This document shows positions 1 through 8,461 of a DNA stretch of 64,000 bases, in pieces. Location of the stretch: the NCBI GenBank assembly GCA_934512105.1, contig CAKSWQ010000001.1:72043-136042 (forward strand). Reading direction: 5' to 3'. Within the stretch, counting starts at the first letter, position 1, and the number at the start of each line of letters is the position of its first letter. The position numbers and the translations under genes were made by a program. Source of the stretch: an uncultured Faecalibacterium sp. (GTDB taxonomy: Bacteria; Bacillota; Clostridia; Oscillospirales; Ruminococcaceae). Below the pieces are notes generated by a model, which ran no database searches, was not told the DNA's origin, and saw only the letters and a list, made by a program, of their open reading frames with translations.

Positions 1-104
1 GAATACTCGAAATAGCGGGAGTTCACGCTGCGCAGTTCCACAGTGATCTCGCGGCCATTGAGCACGGCAGTCCCCCTGCCGAAACCGGTCATGCTTAAGA
101 TCAT
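1..104 (-). CDS. yicC: YicC family protein, N-terminal part (runs off window)
   Basis: The 34 visible residues begin MILSMTGFGRG and continue with an ELRSVNSRYFEY-like stretch, the signature start of the YicC/YloC family, described as an endoribonuclease or RNA-decay adaptor. The start ATG at 104-102 is preceded by AGGAG (110-114 on the plus strand) at good spacing. An internal ATG at 92 would also begin at the conserved MTGFGR motif but has no ribosome site of its own. The 3' end lies outside the window, so domain integrity cannot be judged. A promoter and a leader of about 90 nt lie upstream. Confidence 0.85.
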   Translation of the reverse strand, partial: MILSMTGFGRGTAVLNGREITVELRSVNSRYFEY

Positions 105-196
105 ACTAGCTCCTATTCTTTTGCGGTTTAACTTCGGTTTTCTGTATAGGTATCCGCTTTGGGCACATAAACCCATGTTACGATACATATAGCATC

Positions 197-225
197 ATTT
201 TACTATTCTTTTCTGAAAAATTCAA
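197..225 (-). promoter_or_regulatory. sigma-A promoter for yicC
   Basis: Reading the minus strand, TTGAAT, a 17-bp spacer and TAAAAT end about 93 nt before the yicC start. The leader can fold: GTATC near 150 pairs with GATAC near 186, and TGGG at 160-163 pairs with CCCA at 172-175. The role of that fold is unknown. Confidence 0.6.
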
Positions 226-330
226 GGTGCAGACTGCATCCGCGCAAAAAACACAATTGCCGTTTTTCTGCCGCCGCGCACACGGTAACAGCCAAAATAA
301 CATGGCTGCGGCAGATACTTAAATATTATA

Positions 331-378
331 GAAAAAGCGTCCTGAAATGATTCACAAACAGAATCATCTCAGGACGCT
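331..378 (-). terminator. intrinsic terminator of the small HTH gene
   Basis: The 18-bp arms at 336-353 and 361-378 pair fully, with one G-U on the minus-strand RNA, around a 7-nt loop and are followed by a T run. It starts 4 nt after the stop codon at 383, so the small gene has its own transcript end. Confidence 0.9.
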
Positions 379-382
379 CGTA

Positions 383-724
383 TCAGTTCGTTTTATAAAC
401 GCAGGTCACACTGGTTTGCAGGATATCTGCGTTGAGCAGCGTGCGCTCCACCCAATGGATATTGTCGGCAATAGTATCCAGAGAGACCTCGTATTCCCTG
501 GCAATGCTTTCCATCGTGCGGTATTCGTAACGATAGATCAGGGTCAGGATGAGTTTATCCATCATGGAGATCTTGGTAAAGTGAGTCTTGCGCTTGTGCT
601 CCCGACGGTAAGCCTCCTGCAGAGCCTTGAGCATCCGGTCAAATTCCAGCTTTGAAATGCCAAAATACAGTTGATAATCCTGTTCCTGAAACTCAGAAAT
701 GCGCTGCTCCGGGATGCTTCGCAT
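383..724 (-). CDS. small HTH protein resembling transposase N-terminal domain
   Basis: A 113-residue protein rich in charged residues. The segment around ISMMDKLILTLIYRYEYRTMESIA followed by SLDTIADNIHWVER resembles the helix-turn-helix placed before the DDE domain in IS5-type transposases (HTH_Tnp_4-like). That family link is from memory of the pattern. No DDE catalytic residues are present and the reading frame ends cleanly. The ATG at 724 has GGAGG 8 nt upstream; a GTG five codons earlier lies within that ribosome site and is less likely. The gene has its own promoter (773-801) and terminator (331-378), so it behaves as a complete transcription unit. It could be a transposase relic that was retained, or a small DNA-binding regulator. 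Confidence 0.6.
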   Translation of the reverse strand: MRSIPEQRISEFQEQDYQLYFGISKLEFDRMLKALQEAYRREHKRKTHFTKISMMDKLILTLIYRYEYRTMESIAREYEVSLDTIADNIHWVERTLLNADILQTSVTCVYKTN

Positions 725-772
725 AGCATTTTCCTCCACATCATTTGTTGTATTGTATAGGCTATATCAATC

Positions 773-801
773 ATTATAAAAGGTATTGGGCGGCAAGTCA
801 A
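773..801 (-). promoter_or_regulatory. strong sigma-A promoter of the small HTH gene
   Basis: Minus strand TTGACT, a 17-bp spacer and a perfect TATAAT box, ending about 50 nt before the ATG at 724. Confidence 0.8.
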
Positions 802-864
802 TGTGTATGCGGAAGTTTTTCCGGTATTGTCTGACAGAGTACGTCTTACCCTTTTGCCGGATGC

Positions 865-904
865 GCAAAAAGGGCTGCTACACAAAATGCTGTGCAGCAG
901 CCCT
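865..904 (-). terminator. terminator of the carboxyltransferase operon
   Basis: Arms 871-884 and 891-904 form a 14-bp stem (one G-U on the minus RNA) around a 6-nt loop, followed by T residues on the minus strand. It lies 17 nt past the stop of the 5S-like subunit gene. Confidence 0.88.
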
Positions 905-920
905 GAAAGGAACCTATTTA

Positions 921-2324
921 TCAGACAGGATGAGACTGGTTGGTGTAGTCCACATGATCGCCGTCCACGCCCTGCTTTTTGGCATTGCGCTTATCGAAGA
1001 ACTTGGGTGCGACCTGCGGGAACATGGCGTAGGTCAGCACGTCCTCTTCCTGCGTAGCCCACTTGGCAGCTTCGGCCTTCAGCTTGTCCATCTCGGGAGC
1101 CAGCGTGTCGGCAAAGCGGCAGGTAATGGGCTGCTCATCGCCAAGGATCTTCTTGGTGAACTCGGGCTTGATGGGAGCGGGAGTCTTGCCGTAATCGCCG
1201 TGGACCAGACCCTTGAACTCCTTGGTGACCATCTTGTAGCGCTCGCCCATAATGACGTTGAACACGGCCTGCGTGCCAACGATCTGGCTGGTGGGGGTGA
1301 CCAGCGGCGGATAGCCTGCATCCTCACGGACGCGGGGGATCTCGGCCAGCACTTCATCCAGCTTGTCTTCCTTGCCGGCATCCTTCAGCTGCTTGAGCAT
1401 GTTGGAGAACATACCGCCCGGCACCTGATACAGCAGGGTGTTGGCGTCCACGCCAAGGCTCTTGGGGCTGATCTGACCGTTAGCGATGTACTTCTCGCGC
1501 AGCTTTGCAAAGTAGGCGCGCACGACATTCAGCTGCTTCAGATCCAGACCGGTGTCGTAGTCGGTGCCCTGCAGGGCAGCCACCAGGCTCTCGGTGGGCA
1601 TATGGCTGGTGCCAAGGCTCAGGGGGCTCATAGCGGTATCAATGATGTCGGCACCTGCCTCGATGCCCTTGAGGATGGACATGGAAGCCAGACCAGCAGT
1701 GTAGTGGCTGTGGATATCCACAGGGATGCTGACAGTCTCCTTCAGCTTCTTGACCAGATCATAGCAGGTATAGGGGGTGAGCAGACCAGCCATATCCTTG
1801 ATGCAGATGGAGTTTGCGCCCATCTCCTCCAAAGTCTTGGCGTAGGATGCAAAGTACTCGTTGTTGTGCACAGGGCTCAGGGTGTAGCTGATGCAGCCCT
1901 GTACATGAGCGCCCTCCTTGTTGGCAGACTTGATCGCAGTCTGCAGGTTGCGGGGGTCGTTCAGTGCATCAAAGATACGGATGACGTCGATGCCGTTGGC
2001 AACGGACTTCTGTACAAAGTACTCCACAGCGTCATCTGCGTAGGGACGGTAGCCCAGCATATTCTGGCCGCGGAACAGCATCTGCAGCTTCTGGTGCGGC
2101 AGCTCCTTGCGCAGGATGCGCAGACGCTCCCAAGGATCCTCGTCCAGGAAGCGGATGCAGCTGTCGAACGTAGCGCCGCCCCAGCACTCCACGGAGAAGT
2201 AGTTGATCTTGTCCATTTCGGGCAGGATGGGGCGCATTTCGTCCATGGTCATACGGGTAGCCAGCAAAGACTGGTGCGCATCACGCAGGACGACCTCGGT
2301 CACCTTGATCGGCTTTTTTGCCAT
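921..2324 (-). CDS. oadA: carboxyltransferase, OadA / transcarboxylase 5S type
   Basis: A 467-residue HMGL-like TIM-barrel protein. LRDAHQS at residues 13-19, the lysine in CIKDMAG (the residue carbamylated in this family) and HSHYTAG supply metal and biotin-carboxyl chemistry, and VHGDYGKTPAPIKPEF closes the conserved C-terminal domain. The family moves CO2 between carboxybiotin and pyruvate/oxaloacetate. There is no biotin-attachment domain in this chain; the carrier is the next gene upstream in the operon. The ATG at 2324 is preceded by GAGGTG; a GTG three codons earlier is less likely. It is the last gene of a 12S-like, 1.3S-like, 5S-like operon. Whether it serves a decarboxylase pump or a soluble transcarboxylase cannot be settled from the sequence, but no pump subunit is adjacent. 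Confidence 0.85.
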   Translation of the reverse strand: MAKKPIKVTEVVLRDAHQSLLATRMTMDEMRPILPEMDKINYFSVECWGGATFDSCIRFLDEDPWERLRILRKELPHQKLQMLFRGQNMLGYRPYADDAVEYFVQKSVANGIDVIRIFDALNDPRNLQTAIKSANKEGAHVQGCISYTLSPVHNNEYFASYAKTLEEMGANSICIKDMAGLLTPYTCYDLVKKLKETVSIPVDIHSHYTAGLASMSILKGIEAGADIIDTAMSPLSLGTSHMPTESLVAALQGTDYDTGLDLKQLNVVRAYFAKLREKYIANGQISPKSLGVDANTLLYQVPGGMFSNMLKQLKDAGKEDKLDEVLAEIPRVREDAGYPPLVTPTSQIVGTQAVFNVIMGERYKMVTKEFKGLVHGDYGKTPAPIKPEFTKKILGDEQPITCRFADTLAPEMDKLKAEAAKWATQEEDVLTYAMFPQVAPKFFDKRNAKKQGVDGDHVDYTNQSHPV

Positions 2325-2340
2325 GGTTGTCACCTCTTCC

Positions 2341-2721
2341 TTAGTTCATGGAAACCAGAACGTCACCGGAGTTGACGGTATCGCCCTTGTTCACGTTGAT
2401 GGAAGCCACGGTGCCATCCTGCGGAGCAACGATCTCGTTCTCCATCTTCATAGCCTCGAGGATGACCAGCACGTCACCGGCCTTGACAGAAGCACCGGCA
2501 GCGACCTTGACATCCAGAATGTTGCCGGGCATGGGAGCCTTGACGGTAACAGCACCGGCTGCACCGGCGGCTGCCTTGGGAGCAGCTGCGGGAGCGGGAG
2601 CGGCCTTGGGTGCGGCGGGTGCTGCAACGGGAGCAGCAGCAACAGGAGCAGCGCCTGCGGCAGTTTCCTCAACGGAAACGCTGTAAGCAACACCATTGAC
2701 AGTAATATTGTAGTACTTCAT
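2341..2721 (-). CDS. biotin carboxyl carrier protein (1.3S-like)
   Basis: A 126-residue acyl-carrier-like protein. It starts MKYYNITVNGVAYSV, has an Ala/Pro-rich flexible linker at about residues 25-60, and ends in a biotinyl domain with the EAMKMEN attachment motif, where the lysine between the two methionines carries biotin. The ATG at 2721 follows GGAGG by 8 nt; an upstream in-frame start would overlap that site. It lies between the 12S-like and 5S-like carboxyltransferase genes and would shuttle carboxybiotin between their active sites. The linker is dominated by Ala, Pro and Lys, typical of such swinging arms. Confidence 0.9.
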   Translation of the reverse strand: MKYYNITVNGVAYSVSVEETAAGAAPVAAAPVAAPAAPKAAPAPAAAPKAAAGAAGAVTVKAPMPGNILDVKVAAGASVKAGDVLVILEAMKMENEIVAPQDGTVASINVNKGDTVNSGDVLVSMN

Positions 2722-2772
2722 GGAAGGATCCTCCAATTCAAAATCGAACTCAATTAACTTACATTCGGACGC

Positions 2773-4092
2773 TTACAGGGCCATATTGCCATGCTTCTTG
2801 GGCAGGCGGGCAGCGCGCTTGGTGCTCAGCAGCTCCAGTGCAGCCACAACGCTGGCACGCACATTGGCGGCATCGCAGCTCATATCGGCAGCACCGGCAG
2901 CCACTGCGCTGGCAGCGCTGCACACCTCAGCGGTGTAGGCAGCAGCCTTGGCCTTGGTGGCGGCAATGATGTTGTCGGAAGCATCGATCTCGTCCTTGTA
3001 CAGCACGCTGACAGCGGCGCTGGGCTCCAGTGCGCTGACGGTGCAGCCGGTCACAGCGATGCGCAGGTCGGCAGCAGCCAGAGTGGTGTACACAGGGCCC
3101 ACAGCCTTACCGGCCAGCACTGCCACCTTTGCGGTGGTAGCATCGGCGTAGGTAGCGGCCAGACGGGCAGCCTCGCGGATGCCGCCAGCCACGTCATCGG
3201 TAACGCTGGGCACAAAGCCCTCGGTATCCACGATGGTGACCACAGGCACGCTGAAGGCATCGCACAGGCGCACAAAGCGGGAAGCCTTGGCTACGCAGTT
3301 GTGGCACAGCTGCTTGCCGGTTGCCACAACACCCACGGCATTGCCGCCGATGGTTGCAAATGCGGTGTAGACAGACTTGCCAAAGCCTGCATACAGCTCC
3401 ACAGCGCTGTCCTTGTCGATCACAGCGGCAGCGGCCTTTGCGGGCTCGGCACCGGCAGCCAGAACAGCGGTGGGCTGCTCAAACTCGAAGATCGCCGGGC
3501 CGGTCAGGTTGTTGGCGGGCAGCAGACCCACGATGTGAGCAGCCTTTTCAGCAGCCTCTGCGGCATCGGCAGCCACGATGGAGGCTACGCCTGCCTTGGC
3601 GGCAGCTGCGGCGCTGCCTGCATCGGCGACCTTATCGCCCTTGGCAGCGGAGGTGAACGGAGCGGTGAAGAACAGCTCTGCGCCCTCGGCCATGATGCAG
3701 ACATCTGCGTTGGCAGCGCTCAGAGTGCTGGTGCCGCCGCAAACACCCAGAACAACGGCCACCTGCGGAACAACACCGGAGACCTTTGCGATCTGTGCAT
3801 TCAGCTTTGCGCTGGCGGTCAGAACATCCAGACCCTCGGCCAGCTTTGCGCCAATCGAGTTATAGAAAGTGACCACCGGGCAGCCGGTCTGTGCAGCCAT
3901 TTCCAGAACTTTGATGTTCTTTTCAACATCCTTTACGGTGACAGCCTCGCCGTTCTGGTAAACAGCGTAAGCCTGCTGACCTGCTGCATAGCCGCAGGCA
4001 GCGCTCACTGCACCATCAGCAAACAGCGCAGTGTACTCCCCGTCATCGAAGAACTTGGCGAGGATTTCTCCCTTATTGATCTTTGAAGCCAT
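2773..4092 (-). CDS. acyl-CoA carboxyltransferase subunit (12S / MmdA-like, short)
   Basis: A 439-residue protein with two crotonase-like halves. The N-half has LDVLTASAKLN and SGVVPQVAVVLGVCGGTST, and the C-half has FVRLCDAFSVPVVTIVDTEG, matching the carboxyltransferase fold of MmdA, PccB and transcarboxylase 12S. It is shorter than the usual roughly 510 residues and unusually Ala-rich, with insertions trimmed between the halves. It starts at ATG 4092 behind AGGAGGT and is first in the operon, with a promoter at 4138-4166. The expected job is exchange of CO2 between an acyl-CoA and the biotin carrier. The acyl-CoA substrate (methylmalonyl, malonyl or other) cannot be read from the sequence. 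Confidence 0.8.
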   Translation of the reverse strand: MASKINKGEILAKFFDDGEYTALFADGAVSAACGYAAGQQAYAVYQNGEAVTVKDVEKNIKVLEMAAQTGCPVVTFYNSIGAKLAEGLDVLTASAKLNAQIAKVSGVVPQVAVVLGVCGGTSTLSAANADVCIMAEGAELFFTAPFTSAAKGDKVADAGSAAAAAKAGVASIVAADAAEAAEKAAHIVGLLPANNLTGPAIFEFEQPTAVLAAGAEPAKAAAAVIDKDSAVELYAGFGKSVYTAFATIGGNAVGVVATGKQLCHNCVAKASRFVRLCDAFSVPVVTIVDTEGFVPSVTDDVAGGIREAARLAATYADATTAKVAVLAGKAVGPVYTTLAAADLRIAVTGCTVSALEPSAAVSVLYKDEIDASDNIIAATKAKAAAYTAEVCSAASAVAAGAADMSCDAANVRASVVAALELLSTKRAARLPKKHGNMAL

Positions 4093-4137
4093 AATTAGAC
4101 CTCCTGGTTGTCTGTGTGAGCTTTCAAAATTATATTT

Positions 4138-4166
4138 ATTATACAGAAGCTGGCAAAAAAATGCAA
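4138..4166 (-). promoter_or_regulatory. sigma-A promoter of the carboxyltransferase operon
   Basis: Minus strand TTGCAT, a 17-bp spacer and a perfect TATAAT, about 45 nt before the ATG at 4092. The rest of the 4093-4417 gap is AT-rich and shows no other gene. Confidence 0.8.
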
Positions 4167-4330
4167 GGGATTCTATAAAAATCCATGTAATTCAACATCC
4201 ATCGCTTATGGATACTCAATTTTTTAACGATTCATCGTTTCGCGTGTTTTATCCGGGCAAATGCTTTCATAGATCCTTTTTGCGGATGTAGAAATTTTTC
4301 CAGTTTTTTTGGCGAAACTGCACCCGCCCG

Positions 4331-4369
4331 TTGCGTTTTCTTTCCGTTGCATTTATGTTACACTATATT
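4331..4369 (+). promoter_or_regulatory. probable promoter region of the GDPD gene
   Basis: Two overlapping weak candidates are seen: TTGCGT-N17-TATGTT starting at 4331, and TTTCCG-N17-TATATT ending at 4369. The AT-rich stretch just upstream of 4418 supports transcription starting here rather than translation, so the TTG at 4331 is disfavoured as a start codon. Confidence 0.35.
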
Positions 4370-4417
4370 AAAATATTAAAAAATCATAATTGCCGGGCAG
4401 GCTGCCAAACTGTACCT

Positions 4418-6430
4418 ATGCGGCGCACTGCGCATGCGAAAAAGCCCGGTAAAAATGCAAAAGAGGTTGAAGCTATCTTGAAGCGATTTTCCGCAAGGCT
4501 CCGGCAGCAGGAGCAGACCTACCGTTCCCTGCACAATGCCACCCGTTCCCTGTTTTCGCCAAAGGGGCGGGTCTTTCTGTTTTTTCTGTTGTTTTATAAG
4601 GTACTGACAAATCTTTTATTTGTGCCAGCATTACAGCTGATCTGGGCGCTGACGCTGCGGTTCGCGCCCATCCGCTACCTCAACAACAAGACCGCATCCC
4701 GCATCTTTGCCTCCCCTGCCATCATTGGGTGCATCGCCGTGCTGGCGGTGCTGGCAGCCTTCTGGAGCCTGTACGAGGTCGCCGCAATGCTGCAGCTATT
4801 GACGCGGGTGCGGCACGGTGAGCCACTGCGGGTGGGGGCGGTGTTCCGGGATGCCTTTTGCAGCCTTGTGCGGGTGTTTCTGCCGCAGAATCTCCCGCTG
4901 CTGCTGTATGGCGCTGCCCTGATCCCGCTGACGAACTTTTTCCTTGCCGCAAACCATCTGACCCAGTTTGCCGTGCCGGAATATCTCTGGGGACTGCTGA
5001 AGGCTCGTTCCTCCAATCGTTTTCTATTTGCTCTGGCGATGCTTTTTGTACTGGCACTGCTGTTGGACGGACTTGTGGTACTGCCAAAGTTCCTGCTGGA
5101 ACGCAAAAGCTTTGGCTGCGCGTTTGTGGAAAGTCTGCACATTTTGCGCAGCCGTGCCGGGCAGCTGCTTGCACTGGCACTGCGCTGGATGCTGACCGCA
5201 GCTGCGCGCACCGGGCTGATGCTGCTGTGCGGAGCAGCGCTGTTCTACTGCGTCATTCTTGGTGTCGGCTTTGCCAGCACCGCCGCTCTGCTGGCACTTT
5301 CCCGCGCGGCGCTGCTGATCGAGCTGCCGTTCCTTTGCCTGCTCATGGACTGTGCCATGACCGCGGCACAGAGCACCCTTATAGAGGCAGTGTATGAAAT
5401 GACCCGGCAGTCCGATGCAGCACAGCCGACCGTTTGCGGTGCATCCCCTGCCCCGCACCGTGAGCAGATGGTACTGGCCGGGATGATGGCCTGTGCTGCG
5501 CTTGTTACCTGCGGCGTGGCGGCGGTCTACCTGCTGTTCCCGCAAACACAGCCGCTGCAAAGCGTGCTGGGACTTGCCGACCCGGTGATCACCTACCACC
5601 GGGGCTATTCCTCCCGTGCGCCGGAGAACACCATGGCAGCCTTCGAAACGGCGCTGGAGCACGGCAGCCCCCGCATTGAACTGGACGTACAGATGACCGC
5701 TGACGGCGTAGCCGTAGTGACCCACGATACCAGCCTGCGCCGATGCACCGGCTGCAACGCCAACATCTACGACCTGACCTATGCACAGGTACAGCAGCTG
5801 GATGCCGGGCGCTGGTTCCATCGGCAGTTTACAGGCTCCTATATTCCCACGCTGGAAGAGGTGCTGGCGCTGTGCAAGGGCAAGGCAGAACTGAACATTG
5901 AGATCAAGCCCAGCACCTTTACGCCGACCTTGGAGGCTGAAACGGTGCGGCTGATCCACGCATACGACTACGGCGCGGACTGCGTGGTCACCTCTCAAAG
6001 CTACGAGACCCTGTGCAAGGTGAAGGAGCTGGACCCGGACATTACCACAGGGTATATTCTGGCGCTGGGCGTGGGCACCTACTACGACCTGCCTGCCGCA
6101 GACTTTTTCAGCGTGGAATCCACCTTTATCACCGCCGGTATGGTGCAGCAGATCCATCTGCGGGGCAAGACCATCTCTGCATGGACCATCAACCGCCAGC
6201 AGGATGCGGAAAAGCTGCTGCAGCTGGGCGTGGATGACCTGATCACCGACAAGCCTGAGATCATTGCGCCGCTGCTGGCACGGGACAAGGCACTGGATAA
6301 CCGTCTGCTCTGGCTGCGGGATCAGATTCAGGAGTTGTTTGCCGCCCCGGACGCTGAAGAAGCGATGGATGTGGAGGAGACGATCGTGGACGCTATTGAG
6401 GATCCAGAAGAAGTTTTGGACGAAGCATAA
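4418..6430 (+). CDS. membrane-anchored glycerophosphodiester phosphodiesterase
   Basis: About 670 residues in two parts. Roughly residues 50-390 form a polytopic membrane domain with several hydrophobic segments (GPDPase_memb type). The C-terminal 280 residues are a GDPD TIM barrel with HRGYSSRAPENT, IELDVQMTADG, THD and EIKP supplying the catalytic histidines and metal-binding acids. It would cleave glycerophosphodiesters from lipids or teichoic acid to glycerol-3-phosphate at the membrane. The tail after DLITDKPE is acidic and probably disordered. The start is uncertain: ATG 4418 lacks a clear ribosome site, and a TTG further in, behind GAGG, is an alternative. It stands alone on the plus strand with its own terminator. 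Confidence 0.85.
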   Translation: MRRTAHAKKPGKNAKEVEAILKRFSARLRQQEQTYRSLHNATRSLFSPKGRVFLFFLLFYKVLTNLLFVPALQLIWALTLRFAPIRYLNNKTASRIFASPAIIGCIAVLAVLAAFWSLYEVAAMLQLLTRVRHGEPLRVGAVFRDAFCSLVRVFLPQNLPLLLYGAALIPLTNFFLAANHLTQFAVPEYLWGLLKARSSNRFLFALAMLFVLALLLDGLVVLPKFLLERKSFGCAFVESLHILRSRAGQLLALALRWMLTAAARTGLMLLCGAALFYCVILGVGFASTAALLALSRAALLIELPFLCLLMDCAMTAAQSTLIEAVYEMTRQSDAAQPTVCGASPAPHREQMVLAGMMACAALVTCGVAAVYLLFPQTQPLQSVLGLADPVITYHRGYSSRAPENTMAAFETALEHGSPRIELDVQMTADGVAVVTHDTSLRRCTGCNANIYDLTYAQVQQLDAGRWFHRQFTGSYIPTLEEVLALCKGKAELNIEIKPSTFTPTLEAETVRLIHAYDYGADCVVTSQSYETLCKVKELDPDITTGYILALGVGTYYDLPAADFFSVESTFITAGMVQQIHLRGKTISAWTINRQQDAEKLLQLGVDDLITDKPEIIAPLLARDKALDNRLLWLRDQIQELFAAPDAEEAMDVEETIVDAIEDPEEVLDEA

Positions 6431-6447
6431 ACAAAAAGCTTTTTACA

Positions 6448-6492
6448 GCAAATACCGGGCAGTCTGCGGGCTGCCCAGTATTTGCATTTTCG
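6448..6492 (+). terminator. terminator of the GDPD gene
   Basis: Arms 6448-6462 and 6471-6485 form a 15-bp stem with one mismatch around TCTGCGGG, followed by ATTTTC, 17 nt after the stop. Confidence 0.8.
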
Positions 6493-6500
6493 CAAGCATA

Positions 6501-6547
6501 CAAAAAGGAGCCGCAGCACCCTGTTACAGGTACTGCGGCTCCCCTTT
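6501..6547 (-). terminator. terminator of rpsB-tsf
   Basis: Arms 6507-6516 and 6533-6542 pair perfectly over 10 bp and are followed by TTTTT on the minus strand, 19 nt after the tsf stop. Confidence 0.88.
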
Positions 6548-6565
6548 TGTCTTTGGAAGTTTAAA

Positions 6566-7489
6566 TTACTTCACCATGCTTGCAACTTCAGATGCGAAGT
6601 CGTCAGCACGCTTCTCCAGACCCTCGCCCTTGACAAAGCGGACGAACTTGACGATCTTGATCTCGCCGCCCAGATCCTTAGCGACCTTAGCGGTGTACTG
6701 AGCAACGGTCAGGTCGCCGTCCTTGACGAACTCCTGATCGACCAGGCAGTTCTCCTTGAAGAACTTCTTGATCTTGCCCTCGATCATCTTCTGCTTCACA
6801 GCATCGGGCTTGTTAGCGGTCTTGGGATCGCGAGCCATCTGAGCCAGCATGATCTCCTTCTCCTTGGCCACGACCTCAGCGGGGACAGATGCCTCATCGA
6901 CATAGCCGGGGTTTGCAGCAGCGACCTGCATAGCGATGTCCTTGCCGTAAGCAACGAACTCGTCCTTAGCGTCGATGTCGTTGGTGGTCTCGAAGTTGAC
7001 CAGAATGCCGTGGGTGCCGCCGCCGTGGACGTATGCAGAGCAAACGCCCTCGTAACGGGTGAAGCGGCGAACCTTGATGTTCTCCTTGATGACCAGGATC
7101 AGGTTCTTCAGAGCCTCGTCAACGGTCTCGCCAGCCTCGGTCTTGCAAGCCATCAGAGCCTCGACATCAGCGGGGTTCTGCTTCATGATGACCTTGGTGG
7201 CCTCCTTGACGAAGTCAACGAACTTGTCGTTCTTGGCAACGAAGTCGGTCTCAGCGTTGACCTCGATGACAACACCGACCTTGCAGGTGGGGCAGTAGTC
7301 AGCGTAGACCATACCCTCGGCAGCAACGCGGCTTGCCTTCTTGGCGGCGGTAGCCAGACCACGCTCGCGCAGGATCTCGATTGCCTTCTCGAAGTTGCCG
7401 TCAGCCTCGGTCAGAGCCTTCTTGCACTCCATCATGCCGCAGTCGGTCTGCTTGCGCAGTTCCATAACGTCCTTTGCAGAAATAGCCAT
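6566..7489 (-). CDS. tsf: translation elongation factor Ts
   Basis: A 307-residue EF-Ts, the nucleotide exchange factor for EF-Tu. The N-terminal UBA-like region reads LRKQTDCGMMECKKALTEA, followed by VGVVIEVNAETDFVA, which contacts EF-Tu. A local CPTC pair sits just before that motif (about residues 66-69), where relatives usually have a glycine-rich turn. The start ATG 7489 follows GGGAG. It is downstream of rpsB, the universal S2-EF-Ts order, and shares its transcript and terminator. Confidence 0.97.
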   Translation of the reverse strand: MAISAKDVMELRKQTDCGMMECKKALTEADGNFEKAIEILRERGLATAAKKASRVAAEGMVYADYCPTCKVGVVIEVNAETDFVAKNDKFVDFVKEATKVIMKQNPADVEALMACKTEAGETVDEALKNLILVIKENIKVRRFTRYEGVCSAYVHGGGTHGILVNFETTNDIDAKDEFVAYGKDIAMQVAAANPGYVDEASVPAEVVAKEKEIMLAQMARDPKTANKPDAVKQKMIEGKIKKFFKENCLVDQEFVKDGDLTVAQYTAKVAKDLGGEIKIVKFVRFVKGEGLEKRADDFASEVASMVK

Positions 7490-7537
7490 TTTTGTTTTCT
7501 CCCTTACACGTTATTTGATTGGTTGCGGAATGGGAAA

Positions 7538-8260
7538 TCAGGCGTTTGCTGCGTCCTCGGCGGGAGCGGCCTCCTGGTTGCCCTGCTTGCCTTCCAGCAC
7601 AGCGTCAGCCATAGCGCCGGCGATCAGCTTGACAGCGCGGATAGCGTCATCGTTGCCGGGGATCACATAGTCGATCTCATCGGGGTTGCAGTTGGTATCA
7701 ACGATAGCAACGATGGGGATGTGCAGCTTGCGAGCCTCAGCAACAGCGATGCGCTCCTTGTGAGGATCGACGATGAACATAGCCTTCGGCAGGGTCTTCA
7801 TGTTCTTGACGCCGCCCAGATACTTGTCCAGCTTCTCCATCTCCAGCTCCAGCTTAGCAACTTCCTTCTTGGGCAGCAGGTCGAAGGTGCCGTTCTCCTT
7901 CATGTTAGCCAGCTGCTGCATACGGTCGATGCGCTTACGGATGGTGCGGAAGTTGGTCAGCATACCGCCCAGCCAGCGAGCGTTGACATAGTGCATGCCG
8001 CAGCGCAGAGCCTCGTCACGGATGGACTCCTGAGCCTGCTTCTTGGTGCCGACGAACAGGATGTCGCCGCCCTCAGCTGCAACTTCCTTCACGTAGTTGT
8101 AAGCCTCGTCCAGCTTCTTCACGGTCTTCTGCAGGTCAATGATATAGATACCATTGCGCTCGGTGAAGATGTACTTAGCCATCTTGGGGTTCCAGCGGCG
8201 GGTCTGGTGACCGAAGTGCACACCTGCCTCGAGAAGCTGCTTCATAGAAACGACTGCCAT
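7538..8260 (-). CDS. rpsB: 30S ribosomal protein S2
   Basis: A 240-residue S2 starting [27 protein letters not shown], the invariant S2 start, with [13 protein letters not shown] and the [13 protein letters not shown] motif later. The C-terminal tail is Glu/Ala rich. The ATG at 8260 has GGAGGT at ideal spacing. An open frame extends 47 codons upstream but falls in the leader, which contains the promoter. The leader of about 125 nt includes a nested hairpin (8333-8363, TGCCC with GGGCA), a possible site for S2 autoregulation, which is only inferred. Confidence 0.98.
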   Translation of the reverse strand: MAVVSMKQLLEAGVHFGHQTRRWNPKMAKYIFTERNGIYIIDLQKTVKKLDEAYNYVKEVAAEGGDILFVGTKKQAQESIRDEALRCGMHYVNARWLGGMLTNFRTIRKRIDRMQQLANMKENGTFDLLPKKEVAKLELEMEKLDKYLGGVKNMKTLPKAMFIVDPHKERIAVAEARKLHIPIVAIVDTNCNPDEIDYVIPGNDDAIRAVKLIAGAMADAVLEGKQGNQEAAPAEDAANA

Positions 8261-8389
8261 AATAAAATACCTCCAGATATTGTTTTGCCTCCGCACACCA
8301 TGATCTGCGCGGTACATCGGGTATCGGCAGACTGCCCTCAACCCAAAAGGGCACAAAAGGGCATAGTGATGCGTGTGTAATGCTTTGTT

Positions 8390-8418
8390 ATAATAGCACA
8401 AAAAGAATGCGGTTGCAA
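8390..8418 (-). promoter_or_regulatory. sigma-A promoter of rpsB-tsf
   Basis: Minus strand TTGCAA, a 17-bp spacer and TATTAT, giving a leader of about 125 nt before rpsB. Confidence 0.75.
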
Positions 8419-8461
8419 GTAGTTTTCTCTGTTTTGTATAAAGAAATGCTTACTTTTTCTC

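Noticed and set aside
786-2375. A 529-codon plus-strand open frame across the 5S-like carboxyltransferase gene
   Set aside because: It is antisense to a well-recognised protein, has no ribosome site and shows no family motif; it results from GC-rich codon use.
4331-4417. GDPD start at TTG 4331
   Set aside because: The segment overlaps promoter-like boxes, has no ribosome site and adds no conserved residues.
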